A stretch of DNA of 64,000 nt from JAUIET01 sp039111475 (GCA_039111475.1 JBCCIP010000005.1:1-64000); one strand, 5' to 3'. Numbered from the stretch's first letter, positions 8,068 through 17,940 are shown. The notes: a model not told the origin generated them from the sequence alone. Program-made: numbers and translations.

Positions 8068-11000
8068 TTGAAAGACTTACTTAATATACTGAAGTCTCAA
8101 GGGCAGGAAGAAGAGTTTGACCTGATTCGCATCGGGTTGGCCTCTCCGGAAACCATTCGTTCATGGTCTTATGGCGAAGTTAAAAAGCCAGAGACAATTA
8201 ACTATCGAACGTTTAAACCAGAACGTGATGGATTGTTCTGCGCGAAGATTTTTGGGCCTGTAAAAGACTACGAATGTCTGTGCGGTAAGTACAAGCGTCT
8301 CAAGCATCGCGGTGTTATTTGTGAGAAGTGCGGTGTTGAAGTTGCGCTGACCAAAGTTCGTCGTGAGCGCATGGGCCACATCGAACTGGCTAGCCCGGTT
8401 GCGCACATCTGGTTCTTGAAGTCATTGCCTTCGCGTATTGGTCTGTTGCTGGACATGACGCTGCGCGATATCGAACGAATTTTGTATTTCGAATCTTACG
8501 TTGTAATTGATCCAGGTCTTACTTCTCTTGAGCGAGGTCAGCTGCTGAATGACGAGCAGTTCTTCGATTCCATGGAAGAGTTTGGCGACGATTTCACCGC
8601 CAAAATGGGCGCTGAAGCGATTCAGGATTTGATGGAAGACATCGATCTTGAGAAGGAAGTGCAGCGTTTGCGCGAAGAAATTCCTGAGACTAACAGCGAA
8701 ACAAAGATCAAGAAATTGTCCAAGCGTTTGAAGCTGCTTGAGGCATTCCGAGACTCTGGTAACCGTCCTGAGTGGATGGTAATGACAGCATTGCCAGTTC
8801 TGCCGCCGGATTTGCGTCCGCTGGTGCCTTTGGATGGTGGGCGATTCGCTACTTCCGATCTGAACGACCTTTACCGTCGCGTTATCAACAGAAACAATCG
8901 TCTTAAGCGTCTGCTTGAGCTAAGTGCGCCAGATATTATCGTGCGCAATGAAAAGCGTATGCTGCAAGAAGCGGTAGATGCTTTGCTAGATAATGGTAGA
9001 CGCGGTCGCGCGATTACCGGTTCCAATAAACGTCCGCTGAAATCACTGGCTGACATGATCAAAGGTAAGCAAGGTCGCTTCCGTCAGAACCTGCTGGGCA
9101 AGCGCGTTGATTACTCTGGCCGTTCAGTAATTGTTGTTGGTCCTACGCTGAAACTGCATCAGTGTGGTCTGCCTAAGAAAATGGCGCTGGAATTGTTCAA
9201 GCCATTCGTATTTGGCAAGCTCGAAGCAAAAGGCTGGGCGACCACTATAAAAGCGGCAAAGAAAATGGTTGAGCGTGAGCCGCCGGAAGTTTGGGACGTG
9301 TTGGCCGAAGTGATTCGTGAACACCCGGTACTTCTGAACCGTGCTCCTACTTTGCACCGTTTAGGTATTCAGGCGTTTGAGCCCGTGTTGATTGAAGGTA
9401 AGGCGATTCAGTTGCACCCTCTGGTGTGTGCTGCGTACAACGCTGACTTCGACGGCGACCAAATGGCTGTACACGTGCCGTTAACAATTGAAGCGCAGCT
9501 TGAAGCACGCGCCTTGATGATGTCGACTAACAATATCTTGTCGCCTGCAAACGGTGAGCCGATCATTGTTCCCTCGCAAGACGTGGTGTTGGGGTTGTAT
9601 TACATGACTCGCGACCGCATCAATGCGAAAGGCGAGGGCATGAGCTTCGCAGACATCGAAGAAGTAGACCGCGCTTATTCAGCCGGTCACGTTCATTTGC
9701 ACGCGCGCGTTAAGGTCAGAATTGAAGATGCACAGGGCGGACGACGTCTTGAAGACACCACTGTTGGGCGTGCCTTGTTGTGGCGAATTGTTCCAGACGA
9801 ACTTCCGTTCGAGCTGGTAAACAAGGCTATGTCCAAGAAGGCAATATCGAACCTGATCAACCAGTGTTACCGCCAGGTAGGATTGAAAGCGACGGTTATT
9901 TTTGCCGATAAGTTAATGTACACCGGCTACGATTATTCAACGCGTTCCGGTGCCTCTATTGGTGTGAATGACTTCGTTATTCCTGACAGCAAAGTGGATA
10001 TTATTTCCAAAGCAGAAGGGGAAGTGAAGGAAATTGAAACCCAGTACGCTTCAGGCCTGGTAACCCAGGGCGAAAAGTACAACAAGGTTATTGATATCTG
10101 GTCGCGCGCCAACGACCAAGTGGCCAAGGCCATGATGGAAGGTATTGCCAGCGAAAGCATAAAGAACAAAGACGGCGAAGACGAGAAACAAGACTCCTTC
10201 AACTCTGTGTTTATGTACGCCGACTCTGGTGCTAGAGGTTCTCCAGCTCAGATTCGCCAGCTAGCCGGAATGCGCGGTTTGATGGCCAAGCCAGATGGCT
10301 CGATCATTGAGACTCCAATTACCGCTAACTTCCGCGAAGGTTTGTCGGTTCTTCAGTACTTTATTTCAACTCACGGCGCTCGTAAGGGTTTGGCCGATAC
10401 CGCGTTGAAAACAGCAAACTCCGGTTACCTGACCAGACGACTGGTGGACGTCGCTCAGGATCTCGTGATAACCGAGACCGATTGTGGCACAGAAGAAGGC
10501 CTGGTTATGACGCCTGTTATTGAGGGCGGCGATATCATCGAGGGGCTTGGTGATCGCGTATTGGGTCGAACCGTTGCCCAGGATGTATTGGGTGCAGACG
10601 ACGAAGTGTTGATTCCGGCCGGTACGATGTTGGATGAAGAGTGGGTTGCCCGATTGGACAACATGGCGGTTGATGAAATCATAGTTCGATCAGCCATTAC
10701 TTGCGAAACACGCTACGGTATTTGCAGTGCCTGTTATGGTCGAGATCTAGCACGCGGTCACCTGGCAAACATCGGTGAAGCGGTAGGTGTTGTTGCAGCG
10801 CAATCGATTGGTGAGCCAGGTACACAGCTGACTATGCGTACCTTCCACATTGGGGGTGCCGCGTCGCGATCAACCGCGGTTGATAGTGTTCAGGTCAAGC
10901 AAGACGGTTCAGTACGTTTGCACAATGTAAAAACCGTTGAAAAGCCCGATGGCAAACTGGTCGCCGTATCCCGTTCTGGTGAACTGGCGATTGTTGATCC

Positions 11001-12300
11001 TGCCGGTCGTGAGCGCGAGCGTTATAAGTTGCCGTATGGTGCTGTGATTCAAGCCGGTGATCAGGCGCCAGTAGACGGCGGACAAATCGTCGCTAATTGG
11101 GACCCGCACACTCACCCAATCATCACTGAAGTGGCTGGTAACGTGCGCTTCGAAGGAATGGAAGAGGGTATTACCATTCGCCAGCAGACTGACGAACTGA
11201 CCGGTTTGAGCAGTATTTCTGTGATTGACCCAACTGAGCGTCCAGCGGCTGGTAAAGACATTCGCCCGGCTGTTGCACTGGTCGATGACGACGGCGAATT
11301 GCTGAACCTGGCAGGTACTAATGTGCCCGCACATTACTTCCTGCCCGCTAACGCAATACTCAGTTTGACTGACGGTGCTACTGTGGTGGCCGGCGACGTA
11401 ATCGCTCGAATTCCTCAGGAAGGTTCGAAAACCCGTGACATCACGGGTGGTCTGCCACGAGTTGCTGACTTGTTCGAAGCACGAAAGCCGAAAGAGCCAG
11501 CCATTCTTGCGGAAATTTCCGGTACGGTTAGCTTTGGTAAAGAAACCAAAGGCAAACGGCGCTTGGTTATCACGCCGGCCGATGGTGTGAATCCAATCGA
11601 CGGCAGTGATCACTACGAGGTATTGATACCGAAATGGCGCACACTGACCGTGTTCGAAGGTGAAAATGTTGATAAAGGTGAAGTTGTGTCCGAAGGACCA
11701 CCAGCACCGCACGATATTCTCCGCCTGAAGGGTGTTGAAGAGCTTGCAAAATACATCAGCAATGAAATTCAGGATGTATACAGACTGCAAGGTGTGAAAA
11801 TCAACGACAAGCACGTTGAAGTGATTGTTAGGCAAATGCTGCGCAAGGTAGAGATTCAATCTGTTGGTGATTCCTCTTTCATTAAGGGCGAGCAAATCGA
11901 ATACACCCGAGTATTGGAAGAAAACGAACGACTTGAAGCCAGCGATAAAATTCCTGCGCGTTTCCAGCGGCAGTTGCTTGGTATTACCAAGGCATCGTTG
12001 GCGACCGAGAGCTTTATCTCTGCTGCTTCTTTCCAGGAAACTACGCGTGTTCTGACCGAAGCCGCTGTTACCGGCAAGGTAGACAACCTGCGTGGTCTCA
12101 AAGAGAACGTTGTGGTTGGTCGCTTGATACCTGCGGGTACTGGTTTGACCTATCACCAGGAGCGCAAGCGAAAGCGCTCAATGGATGATTTGGAAACGGT
12201 CAGCGCCAGCGAAGTAGAAGCGGCACTTACTGAAGCGCTGAACACCGACTCGGCTGAGCCCGATACGGATGCCAGCGAGCAACTGGGTGATCAGTTGTAA
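8068..12300 (+). CDS. rpoC: DNA-directed RNA polymerase subunit beta'
   Basis: Beta' holds the catalytic magnesium and the clamp of RNA polymerase. The 1410-aa product (E. coli 1407) has the N-terminal zinc cluster CLCGKYKRLKHRGVICEKCG, the catalytic motif NADFDGDQM with D460, D462 and D464, the Lys-rich bridge and trigger regions, and the second zinc site with CETRYGICSACYG. Translation starts at TTG after CAGGAGAAAGAAC; MKDLLNILKSQ aligns with the known N-terminus. The C-terminus ends in an acidic tail. It is followed after 7 bp by an oxidoreductase gene. Confidence 0.98.
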   Translation: MKDLLNILKSQGQEEEFDLIRIGLASPETIRSWSYGEVKKPETINYRTFKPERDGLFCAKIFGPVKDYECLCGKYKRLKHRGVICEKCGVEVALTKVRRERMGHIELASPVAHIWFLKSLPSRIGLLLDMTLRDIERILYFESYVVIDPGLTSLERGQLLNDEQFFDSMEEFGDDFTAKMGAEAIQDLMEDIDLEKEVQRLREEIPETNSETKIKKLSKRLKLLEAFRDSGNRPEWMVMTALPVLPPDLRPLVPLDGGRFATSDLNDLYRRVINRNNRLKRLLELSAPDIIVRNEKRMLQEAVDALLDNGRRGRAITGSNKRPLKSLADMIKGKQGRFRQNLLGKRVDYSGRSVIVVGPTLKLHQCGLPKKMALELFKPFVFGKLEAKGWATTIKAAKKMVEREPPEVWDVLAEVIREHPVLLNRAPTLHRLGIQAFEPVLIEGKAIQLHPLVCAAYNADFDGDQMAVHVPLTIEAQLEARALMMSTNNILSPANGEPIIVPSQDVVLGLYYMTRDRINAKGEGMSFADIEEVDRAYSAGHVHLHARVKVRIEDAQGGRRLEDTTVGRALLWRIVPDELPFELVNKAMSKKAISNLINQCYRQVGLKATVIFADKLMYTGYDYSTRSGASIGVNDFVIPDSKVDIISKAEGEVKEIETQYASGLVTQGEKYNKVIDIWSRANDQVAKAMMEGIASESIKNKDGEDEKQDSFNSVFMYADSGARGSPAQIRQLAGMRGLMAKPDGSIIETPITANFREGLSVLQYFISTHGARKGLADTALKTANSGYLTRRLVDVAQDLVITETDCGTEEGLVMTPVIEGGDIIEGLGDRVLGRTVAQDVLGADDEVLIPAGTMLDEEWVARLDNMAVDEIIVRSAITCETRYGICSACYGRDLARGHLANIGEAVGVVAAQSIGEPGTQLTMRTFHIGGAASRSTAVDSVQVKQDGSVRLHNVKTVEKPDGKLVAVSRSGELAIVDPAGRERERYKLPYGAVIQAGDQAPVDGGQIVANWDPHTHPIITEVAGNVRFEGMEEGITIRQQTDELTGLSSISVIDPTERPAAGKDIRPAVALVDDDGELLNLAGTNVPAHYFLPANAILSLTDGATVVAGDVIARIPQEGSKTRDITGGLPRVADLFEARKPKEPAILAEISGTVSFGKETKGKRRLVITPADGVNPIDGSDHYEVLIPKWRTLTVFEGENVDKGEVVSEGPPAPHDILRLKGVEELAKYISNEIQDVYRLQGVKINDKHVEVIVRQMLRKVEIQSVGDSSFIKGEQIEYTRVLEENERLEASDKIPARFQRQLLGITKASLATESFISAASFQETTRVLTEAAVTGKVDNLRGLKENVVVGRLIPAGTGLTYHQERKRKRSMDDLETVSASEVEAALTEALNTDSAEPDTDASEQLGDQL

Positions 12301-12307
12301 GTAAGCA

Positions 12308-13321
12308 ATGAGCGGATTATCGCTAGGTTTACAACTTGGTTATTGGGGGCCACTGTACCCCGAGATCCATGTTGAAATGGCGAAAACCGCCGAGTCACTA
12401 GGCTATGACTCAGTCTGGACGGCTGAGTCGTGGGGTAACGATGTGTTTACCCCGCTAGCCTGGATAGGCGCACACACCAGCACTATCCGCTTAGGAACCT
12501 CGGTAGCTCAGCTTTCAGCCAGAACCCCAACGTCGTGCGCGATGGCCGCACTTGCTCTCGATCACATGTCAGGTGGCCGAATGATATTGGGCCTTGGCGT
12601 GTCCGGTCCACAGGTTGTCGAAGGTTGGTACGGCCAGCCATTCAGCAAGCCCTTGGCGCGAACCCGTGAGTACGTGAGCATTATTCGACAGGTATTGGCG
12701 AGAGAAGCGCCTGTTACCAATGACGGTGAACACTACCCACTGCCTTATAACGGCCCTGGTGCCTGGGGCATGGGTAAGCCGCTAAAGTCGATTACGCATC
12801 CGCGCCGAAAAGACCTGCCTATTTTCCTTGGTGCGGAAGGCCCGAAGAACGTCACCCAAACTGCCGAAATCGCCGATGGTTGGTTACCTCTGTATTATTC
12901 GCCCTATCGCCAGGATGTTTACACAGATCAGCTCAAGGCAGCTAAGTCTGGCTTTGAAATTCCGGCGACGGTCACGGTCAGTATCAATGAGAATATGGAA
13001 GAGGCGCTTTACCCGGTGAAAGCCATGCTTGGCTTCTATATAGGTGGTATGGGGTCCAAGAAGCGAAATTTCCATAAGGAGCTGATGGGCCGAATGGGCT
13101 TTGAAGAAGAGGCCAATCGAATCCAGGAATTGTTTATGGAAGGTCGGCGTGATGAAGCCGTTGCGGTTGTGCCTGACCAACTGGCAGACGAGATCTCGCT
13201 GGTTGGGCCGAAAGAGCGTATTAGAGAAAAGCTTCAGGATTGGGAAAAATCGCCTGTTACTTCTTTGCTAGTTCATGGTGATGCTGAGTTGCTGACTACG
13301 ATGGCTGAGTTAACGCTTTAA
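12308..13321 (+). CDS. LLM-class F420-dependent oxidoreductase, Rv3520c-like family
   Basis: A 337-aa luciferase-like TIM-barrel oxidoreductase, cytoplasmic, with no signal peptide. Features are LGLQLGYWG at the N-terminus, SVWTAESWGND, the QLSARTPTS segment after strand 3, LDHMSGGRMILGLGVSGPQVVEGWYGQP (written here in parts: LDHMSGGR, LGLGVSGPQ, EGWYGQP), and FLGAEGPKN with ADGWLPL. These match the actinobacterial Rv3520c-type family, thought to use F420 rather than FMN. The substrate is unknown. The ATG lies 7 bp after the rpoC stop, so it is probably co-transcribed and perhaps coupled. It is out of place between rpoC and rpsL and may be horizontally acquired. F420 use here is inference from family; FMN remains possible. 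Confidence 0.85.
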   Translation: MSGLSLGLQLGYWGPLYPEIHVEMAKTAESLGYDSVWTAESWGNDVFTPLAWIGAHTSTIRLGTSVAQLSARTPTSCAMAALALDHMSGGRMILGLGVSGPQVVEGWYGQPFSKPLARTREYVSIIRQVLAREAPVTNDGEHYPLPYNGPGAWGMGKPLKSITHPRRKDLPIFLGAEGPKNVTQTAEIADGWLPLYYSPYRQDVYTDQLKAAKSGFEIPATVTVSINENMEEALYPVKAMLGFYIGGMGSKKRNFHKELMGRMGFEEEANRIQELFMEGRRDEAVAVVPDQLADEISLVGPKERIREKLQDWEKSPVTSLLVHGDAELLTTMAELTL

Positions 13322-13367
13322 TGGGTGAGAAAACTCGGTTTGGGAGCCGTAACGCCGCCGCGCGCGA

Positions 13368-13457
13368 ATTATGTAGGTGTTTTTCCGCTCAGTGGGCCAT
13401 CCCTGGCCCATCCCGCGTCCGTCCCTGGCGCTATTCGCTACAAAACACCTACATAAT
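13368..13457. repeat. nested inverted repeat between the oxidoreductase gene and rpsL
   Basis: The outer arms 13368-13383 and 13442-13457 are perfectly complementary over 16 bp. Inside is a 6-bp hairpin, TGGGCC (13393-13398) with GGCCCA (13405-13410), looped by ATCCCT. The CCATCCCTGG motif recurs in similar form (CCATCCATGG) in the element after tufA. It sits upstream of the str promoter and could end the rpoBC transcript, though no T-run is present. Confidence 0.75.
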
Positions 13458-13508
13458 CCGCACACGACTACCATCGTGGAGGGTTGAAAGTTCTCGCAGG
13501 TTTCATGC

Positions 13509-13537
13509 TTGACGATGTGGATCGAACTCCTTACAAT
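13509..13537 (+). promoter_or_regulatory. sigma70 promoter of the str operon
   Basis: TTGACG at 13509-13514, a 17-bp spacer, and TACAAT at 13532-13537, a near-consensus pair. Transcription would start near 13544, giving a short leader of about 34 nt before the rpsL ATG at 13578. It drives rpsL-rpsG-fusA-tufA. Confidence 0.8.
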
Positions 13538-13577
13538 TCGCCCTCCCAAAATTCTGGCCTTATGACAGCGAACACAC

Positions 13578-13952
13578 ATGGCAACAATTAACCAATTAGT
13601 CCGCAAGCCCCGCAAGCGCAAGATCGCAAAAAGCGGCGTGCCTGCCTTGCAAGCCTGCCCACAGCGTCGCGGAGTATGTACACGTGTCTACACCACCACA
13701 CCTAAGAAGCCGAACTCAGCGCTTCGTAAAGTGTGTCGTGTACGTTTGACTAATGGTTTTGAAGTGAGCTCCTACATTGGTGGTGAAGGCCACAACCTGC
13801 AGGAGCACAGCGTTGTTTTGATTCGCGGTGGTCGAGTAAAGGATTTGCCGGGTGTTCGATATCACACAGTGCGTGGCAGCCTGGATACCTCCGGTGTTGC
13901 TGATCGTAAGCAAGGTCGTTCGAAGTACGGTACTAAGCGGCCTAAGGGTTAA
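13578..13952 (+). CDS. rpsL: 30S ribosomal protein S12
   Basis: S12 lies at the decoding centre and controls accuracy; streptomycin resistance mutations map here. The 124-aa product (E. coli 124) is highly conserved, with TTTPKKPNSALRK and GGRVKDLPGVRYH. The key lysines K43 and K88 are wild type, and D89 (the methylthiolation site in E. coli) is present. First gene of the str operon, 41 bp downstream of a strong promoter. Confidence 0.98.
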   Translation: MATINQLVRKPRKRKIAKSGVPALQACPQRRGVCTRVYTTTPKKPNSALRKVCRVRLTNGFEVSSYIGGEGHNLQEHSVVLIRGGRVKDLPGVRYHTVRGSLDTSGVADRKQGRSKYGTKRPKG

Positions 13953-14071
13953 CACCCACAAAGGCTGGAGCGCCAGCTTGCGGTGAACCATCGATCGATG
14001 GTTGTCATCAATGAGTAAGGCCGGGTTGCAATGGTGCTAATCCCGGATAAACCTGAATAGAGAGAAGAGAT
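13953..14071 (+). promoter_or_regulatory. rpsL-rpsG spacer, candidate S7 autoregulatory site
   Basis: The 119-bp spacer contains a hairpin (13964-13968 with 13973-13977) and an 18-bp perfect palindrome AACCATCGATCGATGGTT (13986-14003), followed by the rpsG SD GAGAGAAG. In E. coli S7 binds the S12-S7 intercistronic RNA and represses downstream translation. That role is inferred here from position and structure. Confidence 0.5.
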
Positions 14072-14542
14072 ATGCCTAGAAGACGCGTAGTCGCCAAGCG
14101 CGAGATATTGCCAGATCCCAAATTCGGTGATGTTACCCTCGCAAAATTCATGAACCACCTGATGATCAGCGGAAAAAAATCCGTTGCAGAGCGCATTGTG
14201 TATGGTGCGCTGGACATCGTTAAGGAAAAGCTCAGCACAGATCCAGTGGATACTTTTAAAGAGGCGCTGGAGAATATTTCGCCTGCGGTCGAAGTGAAAG
14301 CGAGGCGTGTCGGCGGCGCTACATACCAAGTGCCGGTTGAAGTTCGCCCTTCTCGCCGTTTGGCGCTTGCTATGCGCTGGCTGGTGGAATACGCCCGTAA
14401 TCGTGGAGAGAAATCCATGGCGCAGCGATTGGCCGGTGAAATCATTGACGCATCGCAAGGTCGCGGTAGCGCCGTGAAGAAGCGTGAAGACGTGCATCGC
14501 ATGGCCGAAGCCAACAGAGCGTTCTCCCACTACCGTTTTTAG
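14072..14542 (+). CDS. rpsG: 30S ribosomal protein S7
   Basis: S7 nucleates assembly of the 30S head and contacts E-site tRNA. The 156-aa product begins MPRRRVVAKREILPDPKFGD, has the SGKKSVAERIVYGAL helix and the basic RRVGGATYQVPVEVRPSRR hairpin, and ends SHYRF. It is the short form without the E. coli K-12 C-terminal extension. Second gene of the str operon, with a candidate S7-binding spacer upstream. Confidence 0.98.
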   Translation: MPRRRVVAKREILPDPKFGDVTLAKFMNHLMISGKKSVAERIVYGALDIVKEKLSTDPVDTFKEALENISPAVEVKARRVGGATYQVPVEVRPSRRLALAMRWLVEYARNRGEKSMAQRLAGEIIDASQGRGSAVKKREDVHRMAEANRAFSHYRF

Positions 14543-14578
14543 TGACTCGCAGCTAGCGTATTTCCAGGAGTCCAGACT

Positions 14579-16681
14579 GTGCCCCGTAAAACCCCGATTT
14601 CTCGGTATCGAAACATCGGAATTGTTGCGCACGTTGACGCCGGGAAAACAACAACCACGGAACGCATTCTGTACTACACCGGTTTGTCACATAAAATCGG
14701 TGAAGTGCATGATGGTGCGGCTACCATGGACTGGATGGAACAAGAGCAGGAGCGTGGTATCACGATTACTTCTGCCGCAACCACCTGCTTCTGGGCGGGC
14801 ATGCAGGCCCAATTCGACCAGCATCGCATAAACATCATTGATACCCCCGGCCACGTCGACTTCACTATTGAGGTTGAGCGCTCTTTGCGTGTGCTGGACG
14901 GGGCTGTCGTTGTTCTCTGCGGTTCCTCAGGCGTGCAACCGCAAACAGAAACTGTCTGGCGTCAGGCCAACCGCTATGAAGTGCCACGCATGGTGTTCGT
15001 CAATAAGATGGACCGGGCAGGTGCCGATTTTCATATGGTGGTTGATCAGCTCAAGGAAAGGCTGGGTGCGAACCCGGTACCGTTGCAGATGACCATCGGA
15101 GCGGAAGAAAATTTCCGCGGTGTTGTTGACCTGTTGAAGATGAAGGCGATCATCTGGAGTGAAGATGACCAAGGTATGACCTTCGAGTATGAAGACGTGC
15201 CCGCTGACATGCTGGATCAGTGTCAGGAAATGCGCGAGTACATGATTGAATCGGCGGCGGAAGCCAATGATGATTTCATGGAAAAGTATCTTGAAGGCGA
15301 AGAGCTGAGTGAAGAAGAAATTCTGGCCGGCATTCGATCCCGCACCCTGGCATCCGAGATTGTTCCAGTATTGGGCGGCTCGGCGTTTAAGAACAAGGGC
15401 GTACAAGCCGTATTGGATAAAGTGATTGAGCTGATGCCGGCGCCAACCGACGTCAAGGCCATTGAAGGCTTAATGGACGATGACTCTGTAGAAGCGCGCC
15501 CGGCTGAAGACGACGCGCCGTTTTCAGCGCTTGCTTTTAAAATAGCAACCGACCCGTTTGTGGGTACGCTGACTTTCTTCCGCGTTTATTCCGGAACCTT
15601 GAAAGGTGGCGACACAGTATTCAACCCCGTTAAGGGAAAGAAAGAGCGAGTTGGTCGAATGGTGCAAATGCATTCGAACAACCGTGAAGAAATAAAGGAA
15701 GTATTGGCGGGCGACATTGCGGCTGCGGTTGGTTTGAAGGATGTCACCACGGGTGACACTCTGTGCGCATTGGACAAGCCTATCACCTTGGAACGGATGG
15801 AATTTCCAGAGCCGGTTATTTCGGTAGCCGTGGAACCAAGAACGCAGGCCGACCAGGAAAAAATGGGTATTGCCCTGGGTAAGTTGGCGCAAGAAGACCC
15901 ATCATTCCGCGTACACACTGACGAAGAAACCGGGCAGACAATTATCTCCGGTATGGGCGAGTTGCACCTGGACGTTTTGGTTGACCGTATGCGTCGTGAG
16001 TTCAGTGTTGAAGCCAATATCGGTAAACCTCAGGTGGCGTACCGCGAAGCGATTCGCAACACCTGTGAAATTGAAGGCAAGTTTGTACGTCAGTCGGGTG
16101 GTCGCGGGCAATACGGTCACGTCTGGGTTCGATTCGAGCCGGGCGAAGATCAATCTGCCGAAGGCCTGGAGTTTGTAAACGAAATTGTTGGCGGCGTTGT
16201 GCCCAAAGAATACATTCCCGCGGTGTCGAAAGGCATTGAAGAGCAAATGCAGAACGGCGTGCTTGCCGGTTATCCGCTGCTTGGTCTTAAAGCAACCTTG
16301 TATGACGGGTCGTATCACGATGTAGACTCCAACGAAATGGCGTTTAAAATAGCCGGCTCCATGGCCGCGCGAGATCTGGCCACCCATGGTGGAGCGGTAC
16401 TACTTGAGCCAATCATGAAGGTTGAAGTAGTTACCCCTGAGGAAAATATGGGTGACGTTGTTGGTGACTTGAATCGCCGTCGCGGTTTAATACAAGGTAT
16501 GGACGATACGCCATCAGGCAAGGCTGTTAACGCCGAAGTACCTCTGGCCGAAATGTTTGGCTATGCCACCGATTTGCGCTCTGCTACGCAAGGCAGAGCC
16601 ACATATTCCATGGAGTTTCTGAAATACTCTGAAGCGCCAAATAATGTTTCTGAAGAAATCATCGCTAAAAGTCGAGGCTAA
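14579..16681 (+). CDS. fusA: elongation factor G
   Basis: EF-G is the GTPase that drives ribosomal translocation and, with RRF, recycling. The 700-aa product (E. coli 704) has G1 AHVDAGKTTTTERIL, switch II DTPGHVDFT, and G4 NKMDRAGADF, then domains II to V including the domain IV loop segment RGQYGHVWVRFEPG. Translation starts at GTG (MPRKTPISRYRNIG) after CCAGGAG. It lies 36 bp after rpsG and 28 bp before tufA. Confidence 0.98.
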   Translation: MPRKTPISRYRNIGIVAHVDAGKTTTTERILYYTGLSHKIGEVHDGAATMDWMEQEQERGITITSAATTCFWAGMQAQFDQHRINIIDTPGHVDFTIEVERSLRVLDGAVVVLCGSSGVQPQTETVWRQANRYEVPRMVFVNKMDRAGADFHMVVDQLKERLGANPVPLQMTIGAEENFRGVVDLLKMKAIIWSEDDQGMTFEYEDVPADMLDQCQEMREYMIESAAEANDDFMEKYLEGEELSEEEILAGIRSRTLASEIVPVLGGSAFKNKGVQAVLDKVIELMPAPTDVKAIEGLMDDDSVEARPAEDDAPFSALAFKIATDPFVGTLTFFRVYSGTLKGGDTVFNPVKGKKERVGRMVQMHSNNREEIKEVLAGDIAAAVGLKDVTTGDTLCALDKPITLERMEFPEPVISVAVEPRTQADQEKMGIALGKLAQEDPSFRVHTDEETGQTIISGMGELHLDVLVDRMRREFSVEANIGKPQVAYREAIRNTCEIEGKFVRQSGGRGQYGHVWVRFEPGEDQSAEGLEFVNEIVGGVVPKEYIPAVSKGIEEQMQNGVLAGYPLLGLKATLYDGSYHDVDSNEMAFKIAGSMAARDLATHGGAVLLEPIMKVEVVTPEENMGDVVGDLNRRRGLIQGMDDTPSGKAVNAEVPLAEMFGYATDLRSATQGRATYSMEFLKYSEAPNNVSEEIIAKSRG

Positions 16682-16709
16682 CGGCAGCACAACCGGAGGG
16701 TAAAACGCC

Positions 16710-17900
16710 ATGTCTAAAGAAAAATTTGAACGCACAAAGCCACACGTAAACGTAGGCACGATCGGTCACGTAGACCATGGTAAGACGACGCTGACAGCGG
16801 CATTGACGCGTGTTTGTGCGGAAGTCTGGGGCGGTGAAGCAATTGCCTTTGACGGTATTGATAATGCACCGGAAGAGCGAGAGCGTGGTATCACGATTGC
16901 GACGTCGCACGTTGAGTACGATTCGCCGACGCGTCACTACGCGCACGTTGACTGCCCAGGGCACGCGGACTATGTGAAGAACATGATCACGGGTGCGGCG
17001 CAAATGGACGGTGCGATTTTGGTGTGTTCGGCGGCGGATGGCCCAATGCCGCAAACCCGCGAGCACATTCTGCTGAGCCGCCAGGTAGGGGTTCCTTATA
17101 TTGTCGTGTACCTGAACAAGGCCGACATGGTGGACGACGAAGAGCTGCTGGAATTGGTTGAAATGGAAGTGCGCGAGCTTCTGGACCAGTACGAATTCCC
17201 AGGTGACGACACCCCGATCATTATCGGATCAGCGCTGAAAGCACTGGAAGGTGATACCTCAGACATCGGTATGCCGTCAGTACAGAAGCTGGTTGAAACA
17301 CTGGATGAGTACATTCCTGAGCCGGAGCGTGCGGTAGATCAGCCGTTTCTGATGCCCATTGAAGACGTATTCTCAATTTCAGGTCGTGGCACGGTAGTGA
17401 CCGGTCGTATTGAGCGCGGCATTGTGAAGGTAGGTGAAGAAATCGAGATTGTGGGAATTACAGATACCACCAAGACGACGTGTACGGGTGTTGAGATGTT
17501 CCGCAAGCTGTTGGACGAAGGTCGAGCGGGTGAGAACTGCGGTGTATTGCTGCGCGGTACCAAGCGTGAGGAAGTGCAGCGTGGCCAGGTGCTGGCGAAT
17601 CCGGGCACTATTAAGCCGCACACCAAGTTTGAAGCGGAAGTGTATGTTTTGAGCAAAGACGAAGGTGGTCGCCATACGCCGTTCTTTAAAGGGTATCGTC
17701 CCCAGTTTTACTTCCGAACCACGGACGTGACAGGCGCGTGTGAATTGCCGGACGGAGTTGAGATGGTGATGCCGGGTGACAACATTCAGATGGTGGTGAC
17801 CTTGATTGCACCGATTGCGATGGACGATGGTCTACGCTTTGCGATCCGTGAAGGTGGGCGCACAGTGGGTGCTGGGGTTGTGGCTAAGATTATTGAGTGA
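16710..17900 (+). CDS. tufA: elongation factor Tu (second copy)
   Basis: EF-Tu carries aminoacyl-tRNA to the A site. The 396-aa product (E. coli 394) has GHVDHGKTTLTAAL, DCPGHADYVKNM and NKADMVDDEELL, followed by the two beta-barrel domains ending GAGVVAKIIE. A strong GGAGGG SD precedes the ATG. This is the str-operon copy. The other copy ends at position 107. Their 3' ends differ at 12 of 105 bases, more than expected for fully homogenised tuf genes. Confidence 0.98.
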   Translation: MSKEKFERTKPHVNVGTIGHVDHGKTTLTAALTRVCAEVWGGEAIAFDGIDNAPEERERGITIATSHVEYDSPTRHYAHVDCPGHADYVKNMITGAAQMDGAILVCSAADGPMPQTREHILLSRQVGVPYIVVYLNKADMVDDEELLELVEMEVRELLDQYEFPGDDTPIIIGSALKALEGDTSDIGMPSVQKLVETLDEYIPEPERAVDQPFLMPIEDVFSISGRGTVVTGRIERGIVKVGEEIEIVGITDTTKTTCTGVEMFRKLLDEGRAGENCGVLLRGTKREEVQRGQVLANPGTIKPHTKFEAEVYVLSKDEGGRHTPFFKGYRPQFYFRTTDVTGACELPDGVEMVMPGDNIQMVVTLIAPIAMDDGLRFAIREGGRTVGAGVVAKIIE

Positions 17901-17940
17901 TCGAATTCACGCAGCTGCCTGCCGTTAGGAAGACCGGCGC

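Noticed and set aside
10909..12156. A 415-codon open frame on the minus strand opposite rpoC
   Set aside because: It lies wholly antisense to a highly conserved part of rpoC, and its product is rich in His, Asn and Gln with no domain I recognise. It is a codon-bias shadow.
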